This document shows positions 29,277 through 39,647 of a DNA stretch of 64,000 nucleotides, in pieces. Source of the DNA: Luteimonas arsenica (GTDB lineage Bacteria > Pseudomonadota > Gammaproteobacteria > Xanthomonadales > Xanthomonadaceae); the NCBI RefSeq assembly GCF_004352825.1, contig NZ_SJRW01000001.1, positions 124,001 through 188,000 on the forward strand, given 5' to 3'. Position 1 is the stretch's first letter; every line of letters starts with the position of its first letter. The translations under genes and the position numbers were made by a program. The notes under the pieces are model-generated. The model saw only the letters and a program-made list of their open reading frames with translations, was not told the origin of the DNA and made no database searches.

Positions 29277-30776
29277 TCAGCCGCGGCTGTTGCCCGCGGC
29301 GGAGGGGCGGCCGGCGGCGGCAACGCGCGTGTCGTCGCCGCCTTCGTCGGTCGCCTGCGCGTAGATGAGGTCCTCGACCGTGCGGATGCGCGCCAGCGCC
29401 GGACCGGTCTGGGCCTTGAACGCCGCCAGCGCGGTGCCCTTCAGCGGCTCGGGCTCGGGCATGGTGTGCTGCAGCGGGTTGCGATGCACGCCGTTGATGC
29501 GGAACTCGTAGTGCAGGTGCGGGCCGGTGGACAGGCCGGTGGTGCCGACGTGGCCGATGACCGTGCCCTGGCTGATGCGCTGGCCCTGGCGGATGTTGCC
29601 GAAGCGGGACATGTGCGCGTACAGGGTGGTGTAGCCGCGGCCGTGGTCGAGGATGACGGTGTTGCCGTAGCCGCCGCGCCAGCCCTTGAACTGCACGCGG
29701 GCGTCGCCGGCAGCCATGATCGGGGTGCCGGTGCGGGCGGCGTAGTCCACGCCCTTGTGCATGCGCATCGTGCCGCGCACCGGGTGCCGGCGCGAGCCGA
29801 ACTTCGAGCTCAGGCGCGCGTACTGGATCGGCATGCGGATGAAGCTCTTCTTCAGCGGGCGGCCTTCGGCGTTGTAGTACTCGGCCTTGCCGTCCTGTTC
29901 GAAGCGGAAGGCGGTGAAGGGTTTGCCCTTGGCGGTGAACACCGCGGCCAGCACGTCGCCGGTGCGCAGCAGTTCGCCTTCCCGGTACACCTGCTCGACG
30001 ACCACGCTGAAGCGGTCGTTCTGGGTGACGTCGGTGTTGAAGTCGATGTCGTACTTGAAGATCTCGTCGGTCAGCTTGTTGATGCTCGCCCCCGACAGGC
30101 CGTGCCTGCGCGCGGTGTGGAACAGCGAGCGGCCGACCTGGCCGCTGACCACGGTGGTGCGGATCTCGACCGGGCGCTCGACCACGGTCTCGACGACCTT
30201 GTCGCCTTCGAGCGCGAGCTCGACGCGCTGGGTCTCGCCGCGGTCGTAGCGCAGCGCCTGCAGGGCACCGGGCTTGCCGTCGGCACCCGGCGCGCCGAAG
30301 GCGAAGCCGAGCTGGGCGCCTGGCTTCAGGCGGGTCAGGGCCTCGCGCGCGCCCGGCTGCTTGAGCAGCGTGTGCATGGTGGCGGCGGGGATGCCCATCT
30401 CGTCGAAGATCGCGCCCAGGGTCTGGCCCTGTTCGACGCCGACCAGCATCCAGTCGGTGCCCTGGGCCTCGGCCCGGACGGGCTCGGACGGGGCCGGCAG
30501 CGCCAGCGAGAGCGTGGTCAGGCGCGCGGTGTGCGGCACGTCGACGGCGGTATTGAACCCGGGCACGATGGCCAGCAGCAGGGCGCCCGCGGTGGCGAAG
30601 AGGCTGGCGTGTGCCCACTGCCTGCGCGACCATCGGCGGCCGCCGATGGTTTCGGTGGCGGTTCCGGCGTGTTGTGCGTCGGACGCGGCCTGGCGCGCGA
30701 GTTCGTGGAGATTGTGGAGACGGGCGCGCTCGCTGCGCTGCGCGTCGTGGGACTGGGGCGATTCGGCCATGGTCAT
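29277..30776 (-). CDS. M23 family murein DD-endopeptidase (MepM-like)
   Basis: A 499-residue envelope protein. A cytoplasmic tail, one transmembrane segment (about residues 55-75, [19 protein letters not shown]), a LysM/OapA-like region ([19 protein letters not shown]), a Csd3-like middle domain and a C-terminal LytM domain. The zinc ligands are in [14 protein letters not shown] and GPHLHYEF, with [11 protein letters not shown] between, so it should be catalytically active and cleave peptidoglycan cross-links. Divergent from tyrS; downstream of it is anmK. Start is ATG 30776, or the ATG two codons later. Confidence 0.92.
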   Translation of the reverse strand: MTMAESPQSHDAQRSERARLHNLHELARQAASDAQHAGTATETIGGRRWSRRQWAHASLFATAGALLLAIVPGFNTAVDVPHTARLTTLSLALPAPSEPVRAEAQGTDWMLVGVEQGQTLGAIFDEMGIPAATMHTLLKQPGAREALTRLKPGAQLGFAFGAPGADGKPGALQALRYDRGETQRVELALEGDKVVETVVERPVEIRTTVVSGQVGRSLFHTARRHGLSGASINKLTDEIFKYDIDFNTDVTQNDRFSVVVEQVYREGELLRTGDVLAAVFTAKGKPFTAFRFEQDGKAEYYNAEGRPLKKSFIRMPIQYARLSSKFGSRRHPVRGTMRMHKGVDYAARTGTPIMAAGDARVQFKGWRGGYGNTVILDHGRGYTTLYAHMSRFGNIRQGQRISQGTVIGHVGTTGLSTGPHLHYEFRINGVHRNPLQHTMPEPEPLKGTALAAFKAQTGPALARIRTVEDLIYAQATDEGGDDTRVAAAGRPSAAGNSRG

Positions 30777-30891
30777 GTGCGGAACGGACCCCCGGGCCCA
30801 TGCGTGACGGGCGCGTCACCGGGCCACCATAATCACGCGAAGATGTTGCGTCAAACACTTGAACCGGCTGGAATTTCCCCCGGCCAACAAT

Positions 30892-30906
30892 TTAACGTCT
30901 CGTTAA
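30892..30906. promoter_or_regulatory. dyad in the tyrS promoter region
   Basis: TTAACG, 3-nt spacer, CGTTAA: a 15-bp perfect inverted repeat in an AT-rich island 55-69 bp upstream of tyrS. No regulator is known to me for it. A second dyad (GTGAC, 6-nt spacer, GTCAC) lies at 30804-30819 nearer the M23 gene. Confidence 0.3.
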
Positions 30907-30960
30907 CATAGCGAACAAACCCCGTCACATTTCCTTGAGGCTGTGACGCACAGCAGGATC

Positions 30961-32184
30961 ATGAACGTGTCCCAGATTCCCCCCGCACAGGCCCTCGAAC
31001 TCATCGCCCGCGGCGCCGATGAGATCCTCAAGCGCGAGGACCTCGAGGTCCGCCTCGCCACCGGCCGCCCGCTGCGGGTCAAGGCCGGCTTCGACCCGAC
31101 CGCCCCCGACCTGCACCTGGGCCACACGGTGCTGCTGAACAAGCTGCGCCAGTTCCAGGACCTCGGGCACACCGTGATCTTCCTGATCGGCGACTTCACC
31201 GGGATGATCGGCGACCCCTCGGGCAAGAGCGCCACCCGCAAGCCGCTCTCACGCGAGGACGTGCTGGCCAACGCCCAGACCTACCGCGACCAGGTGTTCA
31301 AGGTGCTCGACGAGGCGAAGACCGAGGTCCGCTTCAACAGCGAGTGGTTCGGCGGGATGTCGGCGGCCGACATGATCCGCCTGGCCGGCCAGTTGACCGT
31401 GGCGCGCATGCTCGAGCGCGACGACTTCGCCAAGCGCTACGCGGCGCAGCAGTCGATCGCGATCCACGAATTCCTCTACCCGCTGGTGCAGGGCTACGAC
31501 TCGGTGGCGCTGGAGGCCGATGTCGAGCTCGGCGGCACCGACCAGAAGTTCAACCTGCTGATGGGCCGCGGCCTGCAGGAAACCCACGGCCAGAAGCCGC
31601 AGGTGGTGCTGACCATGCCGCTGCTGGTCGGGCTGGACGGCGTCAACAAGATGTCCAAGTCGCTGGGCAACTACATCGGCGTCACGGATCCGGCGATCGA
31701 CTTCGTCAACAAGACCATGAAGATCGGCGACGAGCTGATGTGGGAGTGGATCGAGCTGCTGAGCTTCGACATCGGCATCGACGAGGCCGCGAGGCTGAAG
31801 GCCGAAGTGGCCGCGGGCACGCTCAATCCGCGCGAGGTGAAGCTGCGCCTGGCGCGCGAGCTGGCCACGCGCTTCCACGACGCGGCGGCCGCGGAAACCG
31901 CGATCGCCGGCTGGCACGCGGCGGTGACCGGGCAGGGCGACACCTCGCTGCTGCCGCTGCAGGAGGTGGCGGTGCCGGCCGAGGGCCTGCGCATCGCCGC
32001 GCTGCTGACCGCGGCCGGGATCACGCCGTCGAACTCGGAGGCCAACCGCAAGCTCAAGGAGCGCGCGGTGAAGGTGGACGGCGCGGTGGTCGAGGACGCC
32101 GGTGCGACCTTCGCGCCGGGCTTCGAGGGCGTGCTGCAGGTGGGCAAGCGCAACTTCGCGCGGGTGCGACTGGTCGCGGGCTGA
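30961..32184 (+). CDS. tyrS: tyrosyl-tRNA synthetase
   Basis: A 407-residue class I tyrosyl-tRNA synthetase. HIGH-type motif HLGH in [25 protein letters not shown] intact in [17 protein letters not shown], and a C-terminal S4 RNA-binding domain ([18 protein letters not shown]). The HLGH motif and C-terminal S4 fit the TyrZ-like type. Start choice is uncertain: ATG 30961 with AGGA very close, or an in-frame GTG at 30943. Divergent from the M23 peptidase; a MAPEG gene follows convergently 1 bp after the stop. Confidence 0.95.
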   Translation: MNVSQIPPAQALELIARGADEILKREDLEVRLATGRPLRVKAGFDPTAPDLHLGHTVLLNKLRQFQDLGHTVIFLIGDFTGMIGDPSGKSATRKPLSREDVLANAQTYRDQVFKVLDEAKTEVRFNSEWFGGMSAADMIRLAGQLTVARMLERDDFAKRYAAQQSIAIHEFLYPLVQGYDSVALEADVELGGTDQKFNLLMGRGLQETHGQKPQVVLTMPLLVGLDGVNKMSKSLGNYIGVTDPAIDFVNKTMKIGDELMWEWIELLSFDIGIDEAARLKAEVAAGTLNPREVKLRLARELATRFHDAAAAETAIAGWHAAVTGQGDTSLLPLQEVAVPAEGLRIAALLTAAGITPSNSEANRKLKERAVKVDGAVVEDAGATFAPGFEGVLQVGKRNFARVRLVAG

Positions 32185-32185
32185 C

Positions 32186-32584
32186 TCAGGCGATGGCGGT
32201 CGCCGCCATCACCATCAGCGCCACCACGCAGGCGAAGCCGCCCAGCCAGGCCAGGCTGCGCGCGAGCTGCACGTCGGCGACGTAGAAGATGCCGTGTGCC
32301 AGCCGCATCGCCACGAAGACGACGGCGAGCAGCGCGATGCGCCCGTGATCCACGCCGGCAAACTGCGCCATCAGCACGCCCGCGGCGAACGGCGCGAAGG
32401 CTTCGAAGGCGTTGAGGTGGGCGGCGTTGGCGCGCTGGACCCTGTAGTTGCCGTCCTGCTTGGCCAGCCAGGCGCGCGGGTTGCGGTTGTTGTAGCCGGG
32501 GCCGGAGGTCTTGGCGACCAGCGCCAGGACGTAGGGCAGCAGCGCGGTGATCAGGATGCACCAGTAGGCGGTGGCGAGGGTCAT
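32186..32584 (-). CDS. MAPEG family membrane protein
   Basis: A 132-residue protein with four hydrophobic segments (YWCILITALLPYVLALVAK; ..AFAPFAAGVLMAQFAG; RIALLAVVFVAMRLAHGIFYV; LAWLGGFACVVALMVMAATAIA). The middle block RVQRANAAHLNAFEAFAPFAAGVL carries the MAPEG motif (RAxxAHxNxxE), typical of bacterial microsomal-glutathione-transferase-like proteins. The exact function of these bacterial forms is not established. Stop lies convergent to, and almost touching, tyrS. Confidence 0.88.
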   Translation of the reverse strand: MTLATAYWCILITALLPYVLALVAKTSGPGYNNRNPRAWLAKQDGNYRVQRANAAHLNAFEAFAPFAAGVLMAQFAGVDHGRIALLAVVFVAMRLAHGIFYVADVQLARSLAWLGGFACVVALMVMAATAIA

Positions 32585-32665
32585 GGCGGCGATTCCGTGC
32601 GTGGACCGGCGGAGTAGAGCAGGTTTCGCCCCGCGCGCCCATCGGCGGTGGCGCAGGACACGGAA

Positions 32666-32685
32666 ACGGCGCCCGCAGGCGCCGT
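32666..32685. terminator. hairpin downstream of the M28 peptidase gene
   Basis: ACGGCGCC, loop CGCA, GGCGCCGT: a strong 8-bp stem 40 bp after the stop of the minus-strand peptidase gene. No long T-tract follows on that strand, so it may be a Rho-aided or weak terminator. Confidence 0.45.
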
Positions 32686-32724
32686 CCCGTATGGCCGTTC
32701 CCGGTCGCTGATCGCGCGGGGGGC

Positions 32725-34419
32725 TTACTCCGCGCCGGTCCGCATCTCGTCGCGCGCGGCCTTGAAGGCGTTGCCCTCGTACCAGTTCGGCCAGCCGCCT
32801 TCGTCGGCCAGGGCGCGGCCGACGCCGTACAGCGCCTCCAGGTCCTGGATCACGCCGTCCAGGTTCCAGGACGGATCGAACTCGTCGGCGGGCTTGTGGT
32901 ACGCGACTTCGGTGTAGCGCTTCGCGTACTCCGCGCCGGCTTCCTTGCCGCCGTCGACCAGGTCGTCGCCGCCCTTGGCGTACAGCGCCGGCACGCCGGC
33001 CTTGGCGTAGTTGAAGTGGTCGGAGCGGAAGTAGAAGCCGCCGGCCGGGTTGCCTTCCTGCACCAGGGTGCGGCCCTGGGCATCGGCCCGGGTCTTGAGC
33101 AGGTCTTCGAGCTCGGAGTTGCCCAGCCCGGTCACGACCATGTCGCGCGACGGCCCGGCCACGCTCATGGCGTCGAGGTTGACCACGCCCACGGTCTTCT
33201 CCAGCGGGAAGGCCGGGTGCGCGACCTGGTACTTCGAGCCCAGCAGGCCGGATTCCTCCAGGGTCACGGCGATGAAGGCCACCGAGCGCTTCGGCTGGCC
33301 GTCGGCCTTGAACTTCTCCGCGATCTCGATGATGCCGGCGATGCCGGTGGCGTTGTCGATGGCGCCGTTGTAGATCGTGTCGCCCTCGCCCTCGTGCTTG
33401 CCGAGGTGGTCCCAGTGGCCCATGTAGACCACCGCCTCGTCCGGCGCCTCGCTGCCGCGCAGGATGCCGATCACGTTGCGCGAGGAGCTCTCGCGGGTGG
33501 TGCTGGCCAGGTCGAAGGACACGCGTGCGTCCAGCGGCACGGCCTTGAAGCCGCGCTGGTTGGCGGCGGTGTACAGGGCATCGAGGTCCTGGCCGGCATC
33601 GGCGAACAGCTGCTTCGCGGTCTCGGCGGACAGCCAGCCCTGGGCCGGCAGGCGCGGCTCCGGATCGTCCGAGGCGCGCAGGTCGAACTGCGGGCCCGAC
33701 CAGGAGTTCTTGACCACGTCCCAGCCGTAGGAGGCACCGGCGGTGTCGTGGATGATCAGGGCGGCGGCGGCGCCCTTGCGCGCGGCCTCCTCGAACTTGT
33801 AGGTCCAGCGCCCGTAGTAGGTCATGCGCTCGCCTTCGAACAGCGTCTCGTCGTTGGCGTGGAAGCCGGGGTCGTTGACCAGGATGACCACGGTCTTGCC
33901 CTTGACGTCGATGCCCTCGTAGTCGTTCCAGCCCAGCTCCGGCGCGTCCACGCCGTAGCCGACGAAGACCAGGTCGCTGTCGGCGACCTTGACCTCGGCC
34001 TCGCCGGTGCGGGTGCCGATCACCATGTCGCTGCCGAAGGCCAGCTCGCGCTGCTCGCCGGCCACGTCCAGGCGCAGCACGGTGGATTCGTCCGCGGTGG
34101 TCTCGACCATGGGCACGGTCTGGAAGAATGTGCCGTTGTCGCCGCCGGGTTCCAGGCCGATGCGCTCGTACTGGGCCTTGATGTATTCGACGGTCATCTC
34201 GCCACCGGGAGAACCGGGGGCGCGGCCCTCGAATTCGTCGGAGGCCAGGGTCTTCACCATCTCGGCGAAGTCGTCCTTGCTCAGTTCCGGGCTGAAGGTG
34301 TGGCCGGAGGTCGCCGCGGCCGGGGTGTCGCCGGTGGCGGGGGCGGAAGCGGGCTCGCCGCTGCACGCGGCCAGCGCCGTGGCCACGGCGAGGCTGAGCA
34401 CGAGGTGGGTCGGTCGCAT
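32725..34419 (-). CDS. M28 family zinc aminopeptidase, lipoprotein
   Basis: A 564-residue M28 peptidase. Lipobox at LAAC (residues 16-19, MRPTHLVLSLAVATALAACS) marks a lipoprotein. The catalytic di-zinc site is visible: H and D in YMGHWDHLGKHEGEGD, the D of GAIDNATGIAGIIEIAE, E in TLEESGLLGSKY, D in VVNLDAMS, and H in EVAYHKPADEFD. A PA domain is inserted in the N-terminal half (about residues 120-260: DLVFVGYGVDAPELGWNDY). It likely degrades peptides in the periplasm or outside. Promoter candidate at 34450. Confidence 0.92.
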   Translation of the reverse strand: MRPTHLVLSLAVATALAACSGEPASAPATGDTPAAATSGHTFSPELSKDDFAEMVKTLASDEFEGRAPGSPGGEMTVEYIKAQYERIGLEPGGDNGTFFQTVPMVETTADESTVLRLDVAGEQRELAFGSDMVIGTRTGEAEVKVADSDLVFVGYGVDAPELGWNDYEGIDVKGKTVVILVNDPGFHANDETLFEGERMTYYGRWTYKFEEAARKGAAAALIIHDTAGASYGWDVVKNSWSGPQFDLRASDDPEPRLPAQGWLSAETAKQLFADAGQDLDALYTAANQRGFKAVPLDARVSFDLASTTRESSSRNVIGILRGSEAPDEAVVYMGHWDHLGKHEGEGDTIYNGAIDNATGIAGIIEIAEKFKADGQPKRSVAFIAVTLEESGLLGSKYQVAHPAFPLEKTVGVVNLDAMSVAGPSRDMVVTGLGNSELEDLLKTRADAQGRTLVQEGNPAGGFYFRSDHFNYAKAGVPALYAKGGDDLVDGGKEAGAEYAKRYTEVAYHKPADEFDPSWNLDGVIQDLEALYGVGRALADEGGWPNWYEGNAFKAARDEMRTGAE

Positions 34420-34449
34420 TCTTCGGGTCCTGCGTTGAAGGAATCCCCG

Positions 34450-34455
34450 ATTCTA
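34450..34455 (-). promoter_or_regulatory. candidate -10 element of the M28 peptidase gene
   Basis: TAGAAT on the minus strand, 31 bp upstream of the start at 34419, in a short AT-rich patch. No -35 box is obvious. Confidence 0.35.
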
Positions 34456-34487
34456 TGCGTTCGCCGCCGGCGCCGGGGCCGGCGCGC

Positions 34488-35177
34488 TCATTCGCCGCCG
34501 CGCGGCGGTGCCGTGGGCGTGGCGTAGGGCACCGGCTGCGCGCCGGTGACCGCGCCGATGCGAGCGGTTTCGTGCACGTACAGCACGACCTCGCGTTCGA
34601 ACACCAGCGGGCCGTCGACCACCGCGCCGGGGCCGATGATCACGCGCTGCCGCCGCGTGCTCACGCGCACCGGCATCCAGTTGGCGCCGGGCTTGTGCAC
34701 GTGCACGCCGCCGCGCACGTGCGAGCCGACGCCGATGGTGAGGTCGCCGTTGGAGATATCGATGTCGCCGCCGACCTCGGTCGCGACCAGGCCGATGGCG
34801 CCGTTGACGGTGTGGACATCACCGCCGACGCGGCCGCCGCGGCCGACCAGGATGCTGCCGTTGACGGTCTGCACGTCGCCGGCGATGCGCGCGCGCTCGC
34901 CGACGCGGATGCTGCCGTTGACCGTGGCCAGGCGCTCGCCGGTGACGTCGTTGCCCGCGTTGATGCTGCCGTTGGTGGTCGCCGCCGGCCCGGCTGTGAT
35001 CCCGTCGGCAAGCCGGATGCCGCCGTTGGTCGTGGTCAGGCGGCCGTATTCGGCGCCGGCCGTGGTGTTGATCGCACCGTTGGTGCGCCGGATGTCCTCC
35101 GCGGCGCGGGCCTGCGCAGGGAACAGCGCGGCGAGCAGCAGCAGGACGGCGAAGAGGGTGGCGTGGATGGCGGCCAT
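34488..35177 (-). CDS. secreted protein with repeated TNGSI/TVNGSI beta-structure motif
   Basis: A 229-residue exported protein: signal peptide [20 protein letters not shown] then AQARA, followed by about 140 residues of repeats with phrases such as [53 protein letters not shown] and TVNGAIGLV, about every 18-20 residues. This is the pattern of DUF4097- or bactofilin-like right-handed beta-helix proteins. The C-terminal part is not repetitive. Start at 35177 is chosen because the signal peptide begins there; the frame extends to 35207. Divergent from gpmI. Function unknown. Confidence 0.7.
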   Translation of the reverse strand: MAAIHATLFAVLLLLAALFPAQARAAEDIRRTNGAINTTAGAEYGRLTTTNGGIRLADGITAGPAATTNGSINAGNDVTGERLATVNGSIRVGERARIAGDVQTVNGSILVGRGGRVGGDVHTVNGAIGLVATEVGGDIDISNGDLTIGVGSHVRGGVHVHKPGANWMPVRVSTRRQRVIIGPGAVVDGPLVFEREVVLYVHETARIGAVTGAQPVPYATPTAPPRGGE

Positions 35178-35202
35178 GGGGCGAGTCTGCGCCCGCCGGC
35201 GG

Positions 35203-35208
35203 TACAAT
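35203..35208 (+). promoter_or_regulatory. candidate -10 element of gpmI
   Basis: TACAAT in GGTACAATGC, 32 bp before the GTG start of gpmI. It overlaps an in-frame ATG at 35207, which argues that this ATG is not the translation start. Confidence 0.5.
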
Positions 35209-35239
35209 GCATCTGTCCAAGGTCACAAGGTCGAACGTC

Positions 35240-36784
35240 GTGCCTGAACCCGCTTCCGTCCGCCGCCCGAAGCCGGTGGTGCTGCTGATCCTCGACGGCT
35301 GGGGCCATCGCGACGACCCGCGCGACAACGCGCTGGCGCTGGCCGACATCCCGAACTGGCGCCGCCTGTTCGCCGCCCACCCGACCACCCTGGTGCACAC
35401 CGAGGGCACCCACGTCGGCCTGCCCGACGGCCAGATGGGCAACTCCGAGGTCGGGCACATGAACATCGGCGCGGGGCGCGTGGTCTACCAGGACCTGACC
35501 CGGGTCGACGCGGCCATTGCCGACGGCAGCTTCTTCGCCAACGCGGGGCTGCTCGCGGCCTGCCAGGCGGCGAAGGCTGGCGGCGGCACCCTGCACCTGA
35601 TGGGCCTGCTGTCGCCCGGCGGCGTGCACAGCCACGAGACGCACCTGTTCGCGATGCTGGAACTGGCGAAGCGCGAGGGCGTGGCGCGGGTCGCCGTGCA
35701 CGCTTTCACCGACGGCCGTGACATGCCGCCGCGCTCGGCCGCGCCCAGCCTGCGCGCGCTGGAGGACGCCTGCGCCGCGGCCGGCAATGCCCACGTCGCC
35801 AGCGTCAGCGGCCGCTACTACGCCATGGACCGCGACAAGCGCTGGGAGCGCGTGCGCCGGGCCTGGGACGCGATCGTCGAAGCGCAGTCGGAGCACCGCG
35901 CGCCCGACGCCCTCGCCGCGCTCAAGGCCGCCTACGCCCGCGACGAGAACGACGAGTTCGTCGCCCCCACCGTCATCGACGGCGCCGCGCCGATGCGCGA
36001 CGGCGACGCCGTGGTGTTCATGAACTTCCGCGCCGACCGCGCCCGCCAGCTCACCGCGGCCTTCGTGGCCCCTGGTTTCGACGGTTTCGAGGCCCGGCGC
36101 CCGGCGCTGGCGGACTTCACCTGCCTGACCGAGTACGACGCCACCCTGCCGGCGCCGCTGGCCTTCGCGCCCGACGACCTGCGCAACACCCTGGGCGAGG
36201 TGTTGGGCGCGAACGGCCTGGCCCAACTGCGCATCGCCGAGACCGAGAAATACGCCCACGTCACCTTCTTCTTCAACGGCGGCCGCGAGACGCCGTTCGC
36301 CGGCGAGGAGCGGATCCTGGTGCCCAGCCCCAAGGTCGCCACCTACGACCTGCAGCCGGAAATGAGCTGCCCCGAAGTTACGGAGAAGCTGGTGGCCGCG
36401 ATCGACTCCGGCCGCTTCGACGCCGTGGTCTGCAACTTCGCCAACCCGGACATGGTCGGCCACACCGGCGACCTGCAGGCCGCGATCAAGGCCGTGGAAA
36501 CGGTCGACCAGGCCCTGGGCGAAGTCGCCGCCGCGGTCGCCGCGCAGGGCGGCGAGCTGCTGGTCACCGCCGACCACGGCAACGTCGAGATGATGCGCGA
36601 CCCGGAGACCGGCCAGCCGCACACCTCGCACACGGTCGGCCCGGTGGACCTGATCTACGTCGGCAACCGTACCGGCGCGACGCTGCGCACCGGCGGTGCC
36701 CTGCGCGACCTGGCGCCGACGATGCTCGACCTGCTGGGCGTGCCGAAGCCGGCGGAGATGACCGGCCGCAGCCTGCTGGCGTGA
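35240..36784 (+). CDS. gpmI: 2,3-bisphosphoglycerate-independent phosphoglycerate mutase
   Basis: A 514-residue Mn-dependent iPGM interconverting 3- and 2-phosphoglycerate in glycolysis and gluconeogenesis. The alkaline-phosphatase-superfamily N-terminal [11 protein letters not shown], the phosphoserine S69 in [29 protein letters not shown], and the C-terminal metal site ..[12 protein letters not shown] and [10 protein letters not shown] are all present. GTG 35240 is chosen as start because it gives the usual length and because the upstream ATG lies in a -10 element. It overlaps envC by 4 nt (GTGA). Confidence 0.95.
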   Translation: MPEPASVRRPKPVVLLILDGWGHRDDPRDNALALADIPNWRRLFAAHPTTLVHTEGTHVGLPDGQMGNSEVGHMNIGAGRVVYQDLTRVDAAIADGSFFANAGLLAACQAAKAGGGTLHLMGLLSPGGVHSHETHLFAMLELAKREGVARVAVHAFTDGRDMPPRSAAPSLRALEDACAAAGNAHVASVSGRYYAMDRDKRWERVRRAWDAIVEAQSEHRAPDALAALKAAYARDENDEFVAPTVIDGAAPMRDGDAVVFMNFRADRARQLTAAFVAPGFDGFEARRPALADFTCLTEYDATLPAPLAFAPDDLRNTLGEVLGANGLAQLRIAETEKYAHVTFFFNGGRETPFAGEERILVPSPKVATYDLQPEMSCPEVTEKLVAAIDSGRFDAVVCNFANPDMVGHTGDLQAAIKAVETVDQALGEVAAAVAAQGGELLVTADHGNVEMMRDPETGQPHTSHTVGPVDLIYVGNRTGATLRTGGALRDLAPTMLDLLGVPKPAEMTGRSLLA

Positions 36785-38112
36785 GCGACGCCTCGGCCAG
36801 GCCGGGCCGCGGCACCCGCGCGCAGCGCTGGCCGCGGCCCGCCGCGTCGCGGCCGTGGCCGGTGCTGGCCTGGCTGCTGCTGTTCCCGCTGCTGCTGGTC
36901 CTGGCCCCCGGCCCGGCCGTGGCGCAGGACAGCCGCGAGGCCCAGCGCCGGCTGGACAGGGTCAAGCGCGAGCTCAACGAGGTCGGGCGTGAGCGCCGCC
37001 GCATCGAGGGCGAGCGCGGCACCGCCAGCCGCGACCTGCGGGAGGCCGACGAGCGCGTCGCCCGCAACGCGCGCGAGCTGGCCGGGACCGAGGCCGCGCT
37101 GGCGCGCCAGCAGCAGGAGCTGGCCGAACTCGAGACCCGCCGCGACGCGGCCGCCGAAGGCCTGTCCGCGCAGCGCGCAGAACTCGCCGCCCTGCTGCGC
37201 GCGGCCTACACCGTCGGCGGCCATGCGCCGCTGAAGCTGCTGCTGGCCCAGGACGATGTCGCCGGTGCCAACCGCAGCCTGGCCTACCACGGCTACCTGC
37301 AGCGCGGCCGCAGCGCGCGCATCGCCGAACTGTCGGCCGAGCTCGCCGGGCTGGATGAGATGGAGCGGCGGATCGCGTCCGAGCGCGAGGCGCTGGCCGC
37401 GACCCACGAGCGCCAGCGCGCGCAGGCCTCGGCACTGGAGCGCGAGCAGGCCGAGCGCGCCCGGGCGGTAGCCGAGCTCGACGCCCGCTACAAGGACCGC
37501 AGCGCGCGAGAGAAGGCGCTGGGCGCCGACGCGAAGTCGCTGGAAAGCCTGCTCGCGCGCCTGCGCGAGGCGGCGCGCAAGGCCGAGGCCGAACGCAAGG
37601 CCGAAGCCGCCCGCCGCGCGGCTGCCGCCCGCCGTGACTCCGGCACGGCCAGCCCCGGAGCCAGCACCGCCGGTCGCAGCCCGGTCCCCAATGCGCCGGG
37701 CGTCGCGGTCGCGCGCACGGCGCCGGTGCAGGTGGGCGGTCTGTCCTGGCCGCTCGCCGGCAGCCTGCTCGCCGGCTTCGGCGCGCGCATGCCCGACGGC
37801 CGCACCAGTTCGGGTGTACTCGTCGCCGCCGCCGCGGGCACGCCGGTCACCGCCGTGGCCGAAGGCACCGTGGTCTTCGCCGAATGGATGACCGGCTACG
37901 GCCTGATCCTGATCATCGACCACGGCAACGGCTATATGAGCCTGTACGCCCACAACGACAGCCTGCTCAAGGGCCCCGGCGACCGCGTGCGCCGCGGCGA
38001 CGCGGTGTCCACCGTCGGCACCTCCGGCGGGCAGGGCCGGGCCGCGCTGTACTTCGAGCTGCGCCGCGACGGCAAGCCGGTGGATCCCAACACCTGGCTG
38101 CAGAAACGCTGA
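36781..38112 (+). CDS. envC: murein hydrolase activator EnvC
   Basis: A 443-residue EnvC-type activator of division amidases AmiA/AmiB. Signal/anchor segment at about residues 28-48 ([16 protein letters not shown]), then a long coiled coil (about 50-285) with heptads of E/R/A/L, then a C-terminal degenerate LytM domain (about 320-443): [17 protein letters not shown] keeps one histidine but the HxH motif is replaced by ALYFELRR, as in E. coli EnvC, so it is not an active peptidase. GTG start overlaps the gpmI stop. Followed by ctpA, the usual gpmI-envC-ctpA order. Confidence 0.92.
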   Translation: MSDASARPGRGTRAQRWPRPAASRPWPVLAWLLLFPLLLVLAPGPAVAQDSREAQRRLDRVKRELNEVGRERRRIEGERGTASRDLREADERVARNARELAGTEAALARQQQELAELETRRDAAAEGLSAQRAELAALLRAAYTVGGHAPLKLLLAQDDVAGANRSLAYHGYLQRGRSARIAELSAELAGLDEMERRIASEREALAATHERQRAQASALEREQAERARAVAELDARYKDRSAREKALGADAKSLESLLARLREAARKAEAERKAEAARRAAAARRDSGTASPGASTAGRSPVPNAPGVAVARTAPVQVGGLSWPLAGSLLAGFGARMPDGRTSSGVLVAAAAGTPVTAVAEGTVVFAEWMTGYGLILIIDHGNGYMSLYAHNDSLLKGPGDRVRRGDAVSTVGTSGGQGRAALYFELRRDGKPVDPNTWLQKR

Positions 38113-38141
38113 ACCGCGGCGGACGCCGGACGCGCGGGCGG

Positions 38142-38147
38142 CATAAT
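38142..38147 (+). promoter_or_regulatory. candidate -10 element of ctpA
   Basis: CATAAT in GGCATAATCGG, 58 bp upstream of ctpA, after the envC stop. It suggests ctpA can be transcribed separately from gpmI-envC. Confidence 0.35.
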
Positions 38148-38204
38148 CGGCTGAACCCGCGCGTCGCCGCGCGGTCCCAATCCTGTTCCCCACGGAGTCC
38201 CTGC

Positions 38205-39647
38205 ATGCGCGCCAGCCTGTTGACGCTTGCCCTCGCCAGCCTGCTGGCCCTGCCGCCTGCCGCCGCCCAGGAGCCGCCGCCGGCGGAGCCGGAGGCGGTC
38301 GAAGCCGAAGGCGCGGTCGAGGCCGACACCGCGGCGGACGACGCGCAGGACGCCGGGAGCGACAACGGGCCCAAAGCGGATGCCGGCGTCGAGGCCGCGG
38401 CTGCGGCAGAAGCCGAAGCCGAAGCGGCCAGCGCCGTGCCGCTGGACGAGATCAGCCGCTTCGTCCTGGTCTTCAACGCCGTTCGCGCCGGCCACGTCGA
38501 CGAGGTCGGCGATCGCGAGCTGATGCAGTCGGCGATCCGCGGCCTGCTGCTCGACCTCGACCCGCACAGCGCCTACCTGCAGCGCAGCGACGCCGAGGCC
38601 TTCGAGGAGGGCACCACGGGTGCCTACGAAGGTATCGGCGTGGAAGTGATGCCGCTGCCCGACGGCAGCATGCGCGTGATCGCGCCGATGGACGGCGGCC
38701 CCGCGCAGCGCGCCGGCATCCGCGCCGGCGACGTGATCGTCGCCGTCGATGGCCAGGCGCTCACGCCGGAAAGCCATGAGGGCCGCGGCCCCCTGCGCGG
38801 CCCCCCGGGCACCGAGGTCGGGGTGACCGTGATGCGCGAAGGCAGCGCGGAGCCGCTGGAGCTGCGCATGGCGCGCGAGATCATCCGCACGCCCAGCGTG
38901 CGCGCCAGCATCCGCGAGCCGGGCCTGGGCTACCTGCGCCTGGCCGTGTTCCAGGCCGACACCGCGGCCGACTTCGCCAACGAACTGGACCGGCTGCACC
39001 GCGAGGCCGGTGGCGAGGGCCTGCGCGGCCTGCTGATCGACCTGCGCAGCAACCCCGGCGGCCTGCTGACCTCGGCGGTGCAGATCGCCGACGACCTGCT
39101 CGAGGGCGGCGGCATCGTCAGCACCCGCGGCCGGATCCAGGCCGGCGACACCGCGTTCAACGCCACCCCGGGCGACCGCATGCGCGGGCGGCCGGTGGTG
39201 GTCCTGGTCGATGCCGGCTCGGCCAGCGCCTCGGAGGTGCTGGCCGGAGCCCTGCGCGACAACGACCGCGCCTGCATCGTCGGCAGCCGCACCTTCGGCA
39301 AGGGCTCGGTGCAGACCGTGCTGCCGCTGGACAACGGCGACGCGGTCAAGCTGACCACGGCGCGCTACTACACGCCCGACGGCACCTCGATCCAGGCGCG
39401 CGGCATCGAGCCCGACCTGGTGCTCGACGGCAAGGACGGGACGCCCCGCGGCTACGTCGAGGCCGCGCTCCCGGGCCACCTGGCCGCCGACGGCGAGGAG
39501 GGCAGCGGCCCCGGGCACGTGCTCGACGGCGACGAGCCGGTCCGCCAGGCGATGGCGGCGCTGCGCCGCCTGGTGGCGGGCGGGAGCTGTGCGCCGCCGC
39601 CGGACGCGGCGTCGGCCCCGGCGAAGAAGGAAGACGCCGCTCAGTAG
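38205..39647 (+). CDS. ctpA: S41 family carboxy-terminal processing protease
   Basis: A 480-residue CtpA/Prc-type protease. Signal peptide (MRASLLTLALASLLALPPAAA), an acidic low-complexity stretch of about 50 residues rich in A and E, a PDZ domain (YEGIGVEVMPLPDGSMRVI to AGDVIVAVDGQAL), then the S41 catalytic domain. The catalytic serine is in DAGSASASEVLAG (probably S341) and the lysine is K366 in RTFGKGSVQT. Such proteases process tails of envelope proteins and murein hydrolases, fitting the neighbouring envC. The end overlaps a convergent rhomboid gene by 7 nt. Confidence 0.92.
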   Translation: MRASLLTLALASLLALPPAAAQEPPPAEPEAVEAEGAVEADTAADDAQDAGSDNGPKADAGVEAAAAAEAEAEAASAVPLDEISRFVLVFNAVRAGHVDEVGDRELMQSAIRGLLLDLDPHSAYLQRSDAEAFEEGTTGAYEGIGVEVMPLPDGSMRVIAPMDGGPAQRAGIRAGDVIVAVDGQALTPESHEGRGPLRGPPGTEVGVTVMREGSAEPLELRMAREIIRTPSVRASIREPGLGYLRLAVFQADTAADFANELDRLHREAGGEGLRGLLIDLRSNPGGLLTSAVQIADDLLEGGGIVSTRGRIQAGDTAFNATPGDRMRGRPVVVLVDAGSASASEVLAGALRDNDRACIVGSRTFGKGSVQTVLPLDNGDAVKLTTARYYTPDGTSIQARGIEPDLVLDGKDGTPRGYVEAALPGHLAADGEEGSGPGHVLDGDEPVRQAMAALRRLVAGGSCAPPPDAASAPAKKEDAAQ

